Shown: positions 1 to 6,433, numbered from the stretch's first letter. The stretch: 11,780 nt of DNA from Bacteroidota bacterium (GCA_008501835.1 QQUB01000854.1:1-11780); one strand, 5' to 3'. Notes: generated from the sequence alone by a model not told the origin. Translations and numbers: made by a program.

Positions 1-366
1 CCTTTTTACATTAATCCCGTTTTTTCGGGTGCCCACCCATAGATTGCCATGGCTATCCTCAAAAAGGGCGGTAATGACTTTTCCTTCAAAACCATGATCA
101 TTGGACCTGGTATTGTCGGATCGAAACACCTTAAAGTCATAACCATCATATTTATTCAGCCCATTTTGGGTACCCATCCAAATGTATCCGTGGCGGTCCT
201 GAAGCAGGCAAAAAACTGTATTATGGGAAAGGCCTTCATTGATCGTGAGTTGATCAAAATGTAACAACGGACCTTCATCCTGGCCATAGCAAATAAAGGC
301 CAGCAACTGTAGCCCCGTAAGCGCAATACCAGTAATAAATGATTTGATCTGAATGATAATAGTAAT
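1..366 (-). CDS. Reg_prop sensor/regulator, N-terminal fragment
   Basis: This is the 5' part of a gene that runs off the left edge. Read on the minus strand it gives a hydrophobic signal-like stretch (around ITGIALTGLQLLAFICYGQ), then LLHFDQLTINEGLSHNTV, then two propeller-type repeats carrying the DRHGYIWMGTQNGLNKYDG and DSHGNLWVGT motifs. These are the hallmark of Reg_prop (two-component regulator propeller) repeats, which form the periplasmic sensor of hybrid histidine kinases and related signalling proteins in Bacteroidota. The output domain lies outside the window, so kinase, GGDEF-like or LuxR-type output cannot be decided. The frame is open from 408 downwards, with an in-frame TGA at 409-411, but contains no ATG or GTG before the conserved domain. 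The only TTG, at 306, would remove most of the signal peptide. The end given here is an in-frame ATT chosen as the least damaging start and is uncertain. Confidence 0.75.
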   Translation of the reverse strand, partial: MTIIIQIKSFITGIALTGLQLLAFICYGQDEGPLLHFDQLTINEGLSHNTVFCLLQDRHGYIWMGTQNGLNKYDGYDFKVFRSDNTRSNDHGFEGKVITALFEDSHGNLWVGTRKNGINVKR

Positions 367-377
367 CGTTTTCCTAT

Positions 378-399
378 GAAGTTGTTTTAAAACAACTTC
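378..399. promoter_or_regulatory. Perfect 22-bp palindrome upstream of the Reg_prop gene
   Basis: The half-site GAAGTTGTTTT (378-388) is followed immediately by its exact reverse complement (389-399). On the minus strand a TATAAT hexamer (401-406 on the plus strand) lies one base upstream, so the palindrome would cover the transcription start of the Reg_prop gene. It may be an operator for a dimeric regulator or a 5'-end RNA hairpin. The symmetry is directly visible; the role is inferred. Confidence 0.5.
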
Positions 400-438
400 T
401 ATTATAATTCAGAAAGATAAGGAAAAAAACCGGACAAA

Positions 439-601
439 TTATTCTTTTATAAAGGCCGAATATTTAAAATCATTTGAGGTTTTAATAATGAGGTAATACA
501 CTCCGGGAGGTAAAGTTTTGATATTCATTGTAAAATGATCCAGGTCCAATACTTTTTATTGGCAGGCTCTCTTGTTGTTTGCATACTTTAGTTGGAGAGA
601 A
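439..601 (-). pseudogene. Orphan T9SS C-terminal sorting domain remnant, frameshifted
   Basis: The minus strand encodes MNIKTLPPGVYYLIIKT, a short linker, and YSAFIKE followed by a stop at 439-441. The LPPGVYYLIIK stretch and the terminal FIKE are typical of a T9SS type A sorting domain, which targets proteins for secretion and cell-surface attachment. The preceding part, which includes QQESLPIKSIGPGSF, lies in another frame. The two halves join if one base is removed from the four-base run at 532-535. The upstream frame is closed by a stop after about 24 residues and no signal peptide or passenger remains, because the YfcC-family gene ends at 667. It looks like the tail of a lost secreted protein. 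A sequencing error would explain the frameshift but not the missing passenger. Confidence 0.6.
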
Positions 602-666
602 TTATTTATTCAGGAAATGTTTCCGTTCCTAAGTCCAAAATTTCGAATTATTTACCACTAAAAATT

Positions 667-2052
667 TTACTGAATATACATTACTGCAAAAAACAGGAAA
701 ATCATAGCCAGGACCGAAAAGATCAAAAACAAGGGCAGCATCCACCTGAACCATATGTTGTAGGGGATTTTTGCAATGGCCAGAATTCCCATAGTCACCC
801 CGGAAGTTGGAATGATGAGATTTGAAAAACCATCTCCAAACTGGAAAGCCAAAACGGCCACCTGCCTGCTCACTCCCAACAGATCACTCAGTGGTGCCAT
901 AATCGGCATTGTCAATGCAGCCTGACCGGAACCCGAAGGAATGAAGAAGTTGAGTAAACTTTGAAAAATGAACATCATCTCCACCGACAAGCCTTTTGGT
1001 AAACCACTGGCCATGGAAGCCAGACTATTGAGCATAGTATCAATAATTCGACCATCTTCCGCCACAACGATGAGTCCCTTGGCCAATGCGATGACCAAAG
1101 CAGGTACCATCATTTCCTTTGCACCATGTTTGAAGGAACTTACAGCATCATCCAGTGAAATTCCCCCTATCACAGCCGCAAGAATTCCTAAGGCAAGGAA
1201 CAGGCCAGTGATCTCATTGATATACCACCCCCATTCGGATACACCTAACACCAGTACTACCAGACTCAGTAACAACAACCACAACACCCATTTGTGCCTT
1301 CTGGTAAAATCAACAGGACCTCCATTGACAATCTTATCATCCCGTTGCTTATCCAACTCATACACGGGGCTCTTTTCCGGATTTTTTTCAATTTTCGCGG
1401 CATAACGCATCACAAAAACAATAGCCGCCACTGTCATAATCACCCAGGCGATCAACCGATAGGACATGCCGCTAAAGGGAGGAAGCTCCGCAATGCCCTG
1501 TGCCACTCCTACGGTAAACGGATTGAGAAATGCCCCTGCGAAACCAGCTCCTGCGCCAACAAAGGAAATGGCCACACCAACAATAGAGTCATACCCAAGT
1601 GCAATACCCAAAGGAATGGTGATCATTACAAACACCAGGACTTCCTCACTCATCCCGAAAGTGGCTCCTCCCAGCGAGAACATTGTCATCAAAATGGGAA
1701 TACTCCAACGTTTGATGTTTTTGTTCCTCCGGCTTGCCTCTAAAACGGAATGAATACCCGCATCCATCGCTCCGGTTTTGTTGATCATGGCAAAAGCCCC
1801 ACCTATAAGAAATACGAAGGCGATAATCTGTCCGGCACCAATAAAGCCTTTGATCGGAGCCATCAGGAAGGCTCCTAACCCCTGAGGGGCAGCTTCTACC
1901 TGTTGATATGAACCAGGAACCACTACTTCTCTCCCATTCATTTCCATTCGGTCAAATGTTCCGGCCGGAATGATCCAGGTGAGTATTACAAATACTAAAA
2001 GGATGGACATCAGGATGACTAGGGTGTCCGGAAATTTCTTTTGTTGGGTCAT
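667..2052 (-). CDS. YfcC/DcuC-family inner-membrane transporter
   Basis: This 461-residue polytopic membrane protein fits the YfcC group of the DcuC (C4-dicarboxylate anaerobic carrier, PF03606) family; members are usually about 450-510 residues. It starts MTQQKKFPDTLVILMSILLVFVILTWIIPAGTF, the usual first segment ending in a conserved IIPAGTF-like turn. About a dozen hydrophobic segments follow. Family-like stretches include FGMSEEV, the glycine-rich GAGAGFAGAFLNPFTVGVAQG, and near the C-terminus LNFFIPSGSGQAALTMPIMAPL and FGDGFSNLIIPTSG, which resemble the paired re-entrant loops of ion-coupled carriers. Relatives are annotated as C4-dicarboxylate, basic amino acid or peptide carriers, so the substrate cannot be named. 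It lies 109 bp downstream of the transglutaminase-like gene and may have its own promoter. A strong palindrome sits in its leader at 2067-2085. Start at the only suitable ATG. Confidence 0.88.
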   Translation of the reverse strand: MTQQKKFPDTLVILMSILLVFVILTWIIPAGTFDRMEMNGREVVVPGSYQQVEAAPQGLGAFLMAPIKGFIGAGQIIAFVFLIGGAFAMINKTGAMDAGIHSVLEASRRNKNIKRWSIPILMTMFSLGGATFGMSEEVLVFVMITIPLGIALGYDSIVGVAISFVGAGAGFAGAFLNPFTVGVAQGIAELPPFSGMSYRLIAWVIMTVAAIVFVMRYAAKIEKNPEKSPVYELDKQRDDKIVNGGPVDFTRRHKWVLWLLLLSLVVLVLGVSEWGWYINEITGLFLALGILAAVIGGISLDDAVSSFKHGAKEMMVPALVIALAKGLIVVAEDGRIIDTMLNSLASMASGLPKGLSVEMMFIFQSLLNFFIPSGSGQAALTMPIMAPLSDLLGVSRQVAVLAFQFGDGFSNLIIPTSGVTMGILAIAKIPYNIWFRWMLPLFLIFSVLAMIFLFFAVMYIQ

Positions 2053-2066
2053 TGAAGAAAGTTGAG

Positions 2067-2085
2067 CCCTTCTTCTGAAGAAGGG
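2067..2085. promoter_or_regulatory. 19-bp palindrome in the leader of the YfcC-family gene
   Basis: CCCTTCTTC and GAAGAAGGG are exact reverse complements separated by one base, which gives a 19-bp DNA palindrome or an 8-bp RNA stem with a three-base loop. It ends about 15 bases upstream of the transporter ATG on the minus strand, so it may control transcription or ribosome access. It has no following T-run, so it is not a typical intrinsic terminator. Confidence 0.45.
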
Positions 2086-2161
2086 TGAAGTACTTGATTT
2101 ATGGAAAATTCCCTACAAGGTAGAAAAGTTTTATGAAATCAACTACTTTGCCAAGGGGCCT

Positions 2162-3613
2162 CTAGAGCTCCAAATACTTCACCGTCATATCATAACCCCA
2201 TTCATTGAAGTAAAGGTTTCGGTCCTGGGTTTCGACTTCTCCCCGCTGAAAATCTACCGTTTCGCTCCGGAAGTATCGTTTGGCTGGATAAAATTCCCTG
2301 CCGTAATCATCGTTGATAATCAACCGGTATGGATCAACCCCACAAGTGTAAAAATATTTGACCTGATCATCGGATGCATCGTGAATTTTCTCAAAAGACT
2401 GATCAACCGGGACCCAGCCGAGGCCTTCGAAATATACTTCAGCCCAGTCGTGTAATCCTACCTCGCCGGGAATCAATATCCAGCCGGACTGCCACTTTGC
2501 CGGGATGCCTTTATACCTGACCATAGTTATGAACAAAAGAGTATGAATACCGCAGTCTGCATGTTTGTTTTCAAGCGCATAAGCAGGAATATTTGGAATA
2601 GTGCTGTATTCCCGTGCACTTGCCCATGGAAAATTATCATCGACCCAGTTATAGATCTTTTGGACGATCATGTAAGGGTTTGTTTCTGTACCTGCAATTG
2701 AATCCGCCAGGTTTTTAATGTCATCGGTGAAAGTAATATGCGGGGGCCGTTCACTGGTAAAAGTTTGATACAATTCAGAATTCTTATCGAAAGGTGCTAT
2801 CATAGCCAACTGATCTCCAAACCACTCCCCTTTTGTCGTAACCTGATATTTAATCCTGAATTCCTGGGTGCCGGTTTCCAGAACTGGTTTTTCGAAATAG
2901 ATACTTCTGTGCCATTGGGAATCAGGTGCGATAGTATAATCTGGCAGACTGGTTTCCAGCAACTTAATATCGTACTGCCGAACCTTATGGGATTTTGGGA
3001 AAGGCAACCAAGCTCTCAGGGTATCTCCTATTTTTACAGCACCGGAATCGACAGCAAGTTCATAGGTGATTTCAAAATTGTAATCACCTGTAGTCGAAGC
3101 ATTTTCTGACTTTAACCGTGAGATCATTTCAGGTACAAACTGCAGGCAAAACGAAGTGATTCCATCGCTTTGGTTGCCATCGATACTGATCCTTTTTTTT
3201 GCCTCTTCATTTACCCGAAACAGGTTTCGATGTGCCCAGTTGAAATACCTTCTCTCTCCATCGATGATCTTCATCTCAAGACTTTTATCAGCTTCCCATT
3301 CCCGAAGCATTTCATCCGTCAGATCTGGATAATAATCGGCCAGTTTATCCCTGATATAAGCTTCATCCCTGCGAAAATCCATCCGGACCCTGCGCAGCCT
3401 TTCCTGTTCAAAAGCAAAATAGCCCTTCAAAGAATCAGAAAGATCCTGTTCGAGGATCAAATTGATTAATGAATCGGCAATGGTGAAATTTCCCTGACGG
3501 ATCTCCGAATCGATAATCTCTTCAGGAGATTGGTGGACGGATTCGGTTTCGGTTGAACAACTGTTAATTGTCAGGAATACAAGGACAAACAAGGGTAAAA
3601 GGTTTCTCATCAT
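2162..3613 (-). CDS. Transglutaminase-like (papain-fold) lipoprotein
   Basis: A 483-residue protein with a lipoprotein signal peptide: MMRNLLPLFVLVFLTINSC, with the lipobox Cys at residue 19, followed by an acidic Ser/Thr/Glu-rich linker. It is therefore probably anchored to the periplasmic or outer membrane. Residues about 30-150 are charged and largely helical, about 170-270 look like a beta-rich domain, and about 310-410 form a transglutaminase core (PF01841). The core keeps the triad: Cys354 in HADCGIHTLL, His388 in GLHDWAEVYFEG and Asp404 in WVPVDQSF. In bacteria such domains more often act as proteases or amidases than as cross-linking enzymes, so the reaction is open. It lies between the NmrA-like and transporter genes on the same strand, 97 and 109 bp apart, so co-transcription is possible but not shown. 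ATG ATG occurs at the start; the second may be used. Confidence 0.85.
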   Translation of the reverse strand: MMRNLLPLFVLVFLTINSCSTETESVHQSPEEIIDSEIRQGNFTIADSLINLILEQDLSDSLKGYFAFEQERLRRVRMDFRRDEAYIRDKLADYYPDLTDEMLREWEADKSLEMKIIDGERRYFNWAHRNLFRVNEEAKKRISIDGNQSDGITSFCLQFVPEMISRLKSENASTTGDYNFEITYELAVDSGAVKIGDTLRAWLPFPKSHKVRQYDIKLLETSLPDYTIAPDSQWHRSIYFEKPVLETGTQEFRIKYQVTTKGEWFGDQLAMIAPFDKNSELYQTFTSERPPHITFTDDIKNLADSIAGTETNPYMIVQKIYNWVDDNFPWASAREYSTIPNIPAYALENKHADCGIHTLLFITMVRYKGIPAKWQSGWILIPGEVGLHDWAEVYFEGLGWVPVDQSFEKIHDASDDQVKYFYTCGVDPYRLIINDDYGREFYPAKRYFRSETVDFQRGEVETQDRNLYFNEWGYDMTVKYLEL

Positions 3614-3647
3614 TTCAAGGGTTTAATTTCGAACTCCCATGAAAACG

Positions 3648-3664
3648 AATTTACCCAATTTACC
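3648..3664. repeat. Tandem AATTTACC repeat upstream of the lipoprotein gene
   Basis: AATTTACC occurs at 3648-3655 and again at 3657-3664, giving a 9-bp period. It lies 35-51 bp upstream of the lipoprotein gene's start. It may be a small tandem binding site or chance in AT-rich DNA. Confidence 0.3.
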
Positions 3665-3710
3665 TTGTAAATCTGGATTCAAAGCTGATTTTATCATATT
3701 TCATTACAGG

Positions 3711-4709
3711 CTATGCTTCGACCAATGTACCTCCCTTCACCTTACTGATCAGGAATTCCTCCGCACTGATAAGGTGAATACCCAATTTTTCTGCCCATTC
3801 CGAACAATCGATATCGAAAGACTCTTTGGCGGCCATATAGTTCAGTTTGAAAATATTGGAAGCTCCCTCATTGAATAAGCTGAACACATTTCCCATGACC
3901 CTCATCATCAGGGCCGGTGTCCTCTTGACCTTAAGGGATTTGTTCAGCACCTTTTCAAAAATGGCTTTAACTTCAAGGGAGGAAAGTGCCTCAGGGCCTC
4001 CTAATTGAATAGTATGCCTGTCCATCTCAGGGTGTTCGATCGATGCAACAATAAAATCGGCCACGTTTTCAATGGCGATATAGCTGTGCGTACTTTTCCC
4101 ATCTCCAATGATGCCTATCTTGCCATTGTCGATATCGTCTTTGATACCATTATAGAAGTTTTGCATGAACTTAAAAGGCCGGTGAACCAGGGCGGCAGGA
4201 TCTCCCACTGTTGGAATAGAGGTTCCCAGGAAGGTAAAGTAGATATCCATAAATGTATCAAACTGCAGAATGGTGTAGTTCAATCCACTACGCTTAAGGT
4301 ACCTTTCAATAATGGCTTTGGACCTGCAAAGAGGAATCCATCTTTCATAACGGTCTGAGACAGGAATGGCTGAAGTGAAAATAAACTTTTTCACTCCCCT
4401 GGCTTTGGCAATATCGATCAGGTCTTTAAACCCGTCAATATCGACTTTTTGAAAGGAATCTTCTTTTTTCCTTGGGGCTGCCGAGTTTGCAGTGGTGATT
4501 ATGATATCACAACCTTCAACTGCTTTTTCTATGCTCGCTTTATCTTTCAGGTCTCCAAAAACCATTTCGGGATCTCCGTCTTTCAAATGATCATATTGTG
4601 AATCTTCTCTGATTAATAACCTGGTTACATAATCTTTTTTGCCTTTGAGTTTTTCATAAACTCTGGACCCTAGCTGTCCCGTCGCACCAACCAACAATAT
4701 ACGTTTCAT
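3711..4709 (-). CDS. NmrA-like atypical SDR, NAD(P)-binding protein
   Basis: A 332-residue cytoplasmic Rossmann-fold protein. The N-terminus MKRILLVGATGQLGS carries the dinucleotide-binding GxxGxxG motif (Gly8, Gly11, Gly14). This is followed by FGDLKD (about 51-56), CDIIITTANSAAP (67-79), and KKFIFTSAIP, which precedes the CRSK segment ending at Lys131. SGLNYTILQFDTFMD at about 141-155 is typical of NmrA-like/HSCARG atypical short-chain dehydrogenases. The classical Tyr of the YxxxK motif is not present at the expected place before Lys131, so the protein may sense NAD(P)(H) or catalyse a reaction without the usual Tyr. The family includes redox sensors, quinone reductases and isomerases, so the substrate is unknown. 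It is transcribed divergently from the AraC-type regulator across a 202-bp spacer, which suggests it is that regulator's target. ATG start at 4709. Confidence 0.85.
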   Translation of the reverse strand: MKRILLVGATGQLGSRVYEKLKGKKDYVTRLLIREDSQYDHLKDGDPEMVFGDLKDKASIEKAVEGCDIIITTANSAAPRKKEDSFQKVDIDGFKDLIDIAKARGVKKFIFTSAIPVSDRYERWIPLCRSKAIIERYLKRSGLNYTILQFDTFMDIYFTFLGTSIPTVGDPAALVHRPFKFMQNFYNGIKDDIDNGKIGIIGDGKSTHSYIAIENVADFIVASIEHPEMDRHTIQLGGPEALSSLEVKAIFEKVLNKSLKVKRTPALMMRVMGNVFSLFNEGASNIFKLNYMAAKESFDIDCSEWAEKLGIHLISAEEFLISKVKGGTLVEA

Positions 4710-4750
4710 AACTTATGTGTTTTGGATTTGAATTTTAATAACCTCATTTT

Positions 4751-4758
4751 CAAAAATA
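4751..4758 (-). promoter_or_regulatory. Candidate Bacteroidota -7 box for the NmrA-like gene
   Basis: Read on the minus strand this is TATTTTTG, an exact match to the Bacteroidota sigma-ABfr -7 consensus TAnnTTTG. It leaves a leader of about 35-40 bases before the ATG at 4709. No TTTG -33 element is seen at the expected distance. Confidence 0.4.
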
Positions 4759-4787
4759 CATCATAAAACCAGGTGATGGTTAGCCTA

Positions 4788-4814
4788 TTTGTTCCAAATT
4801 TTGTTCCGTTTGGA
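4788..4814. promoter_or_regulatory. TTTGTTCC direct repeats in the divergent promoter
   Basis: TTTGTTCC occurs at 4788-4795 and 4800-4807, 12 bp apart, followed by a related TTTGGAGC at 4809-4816. TCCAAA (4793-4798) and TTTGGA (4809-4814) also form an inverted pair. AraC-type regulators commonly bind direct repeats about one helical turn or two apart, so this is a candidate operator shared by the NmrA-like and AraC genes. The assignment is inferred from position. Confidence 0.4.
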
Positions 4815-4853
4815 GCATTGACAAAAATCAGTACAGGCAATTTTAAAAACGCT

Positions 4854-4861
4854 TATTTTTG
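4854..4861 (+). promoter_or_regulatory. Candidate Bacteroidota -7 box for the AraC-type gene
   Basis: TATTTTTG matches TAnnTTTG exactly and lies 50 bp upstream of the ATG at 4912. No TTTG lies 19-23 bp upstream. A TTGACA at 4818-4823 with TTTTAA 17 bp later is an alternative sigma-70-like reading, but that class is not the norm in Bacteroidota. Confidence 0.4.
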
Positions 4862-4879
4862 TTAAGCACACCTGGATTG

Positions 4880-4916
4880 ACCATAAAAGGCTATAACCTA
4901 TACCAACTTTTATGGT
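4880..4916 (+). promoter_or_regulatory. Perfect 10-bp inverted repeat covering the AraC start codon
   Basis: ACCATAAAAG (4880-4889) and CTTTTATGGT (4907-4916) are exact reverse complements with a 17-base spacer. The right arm contains the ATG at 4912-4914. In mRNA this would be a 10-bp stem that hides the start codon; in DNA it could be an autoregulatory operator. With transcription starting just after the -7 box at 4854, the whole element lies within the leader. Confidence 0.5.
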
Positions 4917-5778
4917 TTACCCTGTTAAAACAGACATTCTTCCTCTATTGAGAAATCTGGTTGAAGGTATCCGCCTCTATGCGGAAGCCAATGGTGTTGC
5001 GTTGTTATTTGAAAGCGATCCGGACTCCATCGAAATGGAATATCATCCTCAAAAACTGTTGCCGGATCTTACGCAGATACTTTGCCAGGTAATTACCTAT
5101 ACACCTCAGGATGACACAGTAACTATTCAGGCCGGCATGTTGGATGACGGGAAGCAACCTCTGTTACAAATTAAAATATTCAATACATCTACCGACCTCA
5201 CTGGATTCCTCAGCATCAGGCATGGTTTGACCAATAAGGTTGTTATGAACCGGATCGAACCTCAGGGCACTTCTTTTGACATACATCTTCCCCTGGAGAC
5301 CATTTCAGCACCGCAAATTCCAAACAAATCCAGTTCTAACAGTGATTACGAATTTGTCCCGGAGTTTTATAAAAAGTTGCGTAAGCAACTACATACTTAT
5401 TTTTCCAGCATAAAAAACCTTGAAAAGGTAGCCGAGACCCGGAGCAAACGAGATGGCATCTTCCTAAAAAAACTGAATGCTATTTTGATGGCTAATCTGG
5501 ACAAGGAGGGTTTTGACGCCTCAGAATTAGCCACTGCCCTGGCACTGAGCCGCAGTCAGTTATACCGCAAATTAAAACCCTTGGTTGGCTTTAGTCCCGC
5601 CCATTATATCAGATATGTGCGATTACAAAAAGCCAAGGAATTTTTGGAAAAGGGAGAAGGCAACATTGGTGACGTGGCTTTTAATGTGGGATTTGTGAGT
5701 CAGAGTCATTTCACCCGGGCATTTAAAGAACAATTCGGGTTCAACCCGTCTCATATAACCAGGCAGCAGGAAAGCTAA
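4912..5778 (+). CDS. AraC-type regulator with a decayed HATPase-like N-terminus
   Basis: A 288-residue soluble regulator. Residues about 186-285 form an AraC/XylS-type DNA-binding domain with two helix-turn-helix units (around FDASELATALALSRSQLYRK and NIGDVAFNVGFVSQSHFTRAFK), ending in FGFNPSHI. Residues about 8-128 follow the layout of a histidine-kinase ATPase domain: VALLFESDPDSIEMEYHPQKL, then LTQILCQVITYTPQDD where an N-box normally reads NLLSNAIKFTP, and finally GTSFDIHLPLE. The N-box Asn and the G1 and G2 glycine motifs are missing, so ATP binding is unlikely. There is no membrane segment, periplasmic sensor, dimerisation/His site or receiver domain. It therefore looks like the C-terminal part of a hybrid two-component regulator reduced to a one-component factor. 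An in-frame TAA shortly upstream confirms the start region. It is divergent from the NmrA-like gene and 28 bp before the SnoaL-like gene. Confidence 0.88.
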   Translation: MVYPVKTDILPLLRNLVEGIRLYAEANGVALLFESDPDSIEMEYHPQKLLPDLTQILCQVITYTPQDDTVTIQAGMLDDGKQPLLQIKIFNTSTDLTGFLSIRHGLTNKVVMNRIEPQGTSFDIHLPLETISAPQIPNKSSSNSDYEFVPEFYKKLRKQLHTYFSSIKNLEKVAETRSKRDGIFLKKLNAILMANLDKEGFDASELATALALSRSQLYRKLKPLVGFSPAHYIRYVRLQKAKEFLEKGEGNIGDVAFNVGFVSQSHFTRAFKEQFGFNPSHITRQQES

Positions 5779-5806
5779 AAAAATTTTTCACCAAAAACAG
5801 GAACGT

Positions 5807-6205
5807 ATGAATCAGGCAGAAAAAAATAAACAATTCATGATCGACTTCTATAAGTTGGGAAGTGGTCAGGAAAAAACGGAAGAAATGCTTCGGCAGTATA
5901 CTAACAATGAACGGTATATTGGACATGTAATGTTCATGGAAAAAGCTTTTCCTGAATATCAGTTGGTCCCTGACGAGATCATCGCTGAGGGAGACAAAGT
6001 TTTTGTTAGAGCTCGTGTGGTAGCCAAACACAAAGGAGAAGTGGATGGAATACCTCCCACCTTTAAAGATATCAACGTGCCTTTCGCCATTGGCTATCGA
6101 ATTGAGGAGAATATGATCGTCGACTTCTGGACCATTTCTGACCAGATGGAATTTCTGGAGCAGCTGGGCATGGCCCGGGAACAGGTGGAAGTCAGGCCTG
6201 AATAA
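5807..6205 (+). CDS. SnoaL-like / ester cyclase family protein (NTF2 fold)
   Basis: A 132-residue protein with the size and motifs of the SnoaL-like polyketide cyclase group of the NTF2-like fold. Visible features are AFPEYQLVPDEIIAEGDKVFVRARV (about 47-71), HKGEVDGIPPTFKDI with the typical GIPPT at 81-85, and a C-terminal segment YRIEENMIVDFWTISDQ holding Trp108 and Asp112, which usually lines the pocket. The ending FLEQLGM is also typical. Family members catalyse aldol cyclisation or hydrolysis/isomerisation of small hydrophobic substrates, and many are uncharacterised; no substrate can be given. It starts 28 bp after the AraC-type gene with AGGA 5 bases before the ATG, so it is probably co-transcribed. 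With the divergent NmrA-like gene it may act on a common small molecule. Confidence 0.82.
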   Translation: MNQAEKNKQFMIDFYKLGSGQEKTEEMLRQYTNNERYIGHVMFMEKAFPEYQLVPDEIIAEGDKVFVRARVVAKHKGEVDGIPPTFKDINVPFAIGYRIEENMIVDFWTISDQMEFLEQLGMAREQVEVRPE

Positions 6206-6226
6206 TAAAAAATCGCACCATAAAGT

Positions 6227-6240
6227 AACCTAACAAGGTT
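6227..6240. promoter_or_regulatory. AACCTAAC-type palindrome, copy 1
   Basis: AACCTAACAAGGTT has arms AACCT and AGGTT around a four-base centre. It matches copy 2 at 12 of 14 positions. It lies 22 bp after the SnoaL-like stop and may be an operator; binding is inferred. Confidence 0.4.
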
Positions 6241-6306
6241 TAAAAGGATAAAAATAAAATGAACCTACAATAACAGAAGGAATGCCAAATTAAACATTTG
6301 CAATTG

Positions 6307-6320
6307 AACCTAACCCGGTT
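6307..6320. promoter_or_regulatory. AACCTAAC-type palindrome, copy 2
   Basis: AACCTAACCCGGTT has arms AACC and GGTT and starts exactly 80 bp after copy 1. It overlaps the TTGACA at 6319-6324, so a bound protein could block or recruit polymerase for the protease gene. Function is inferred. Confidence 0.4.
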
Positions 6321-6433
6321 GACAGAGTTATCGGCAAATTATTTGATATATATTTTTCTGTAAACCGGCCTGTTAGTTCTTTTTAAGATAATGTGTAACC
6401 CCTTAAAAAGCTATTGGCCCCAAAACTTTTGTT

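Larger units (their letters stand above)
6206..6433. other. Intergenic region before the gingipain-like gene
   Basis: This 228-bp AT-rich spacer carries no plausible gene. It holds two near-identical 14-bp imperfect palindromes (6227-6240 and 6307-6320) and a further half-site AACCTA at 6262-6267. TTGACA at 6319-6324 with AT-rich DNA 17-21 bp downstream is a possible promoter, but no TAnnTTTG box was found. No convincing terminator for the SnoaL-like gene was seen. Confidence 0.5.

Noticed and set aside
49..264. A 71-codon plus-strand open frame at the left edge
   Set aside because: It is antisense to the clear Reg_prop motifs on the minus strand.
637..668. AAAATTT/AAATTTT inverted repeat as a terminator for the transporter gene
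   Set aside because: It is only seven A/T pairs, overlaps the stop codon and has no GC stem.
968..1753. Three overlapping plus-strand open frames of 95-149 codons
   Set aside because: They lie wholly opposite the transporter gene, have low-complexity products and no recognisable domain or start signal.
6319..6348. Sigma-70-like promoter TTGACA with TTTGAT 17 bp later
   Set aside because: Bacteroidota primary promoters use TAnnTTTG and a TTTG -33 element; the -10 match is poor, so it is only mentioned as a possibility in the intergenic entry.
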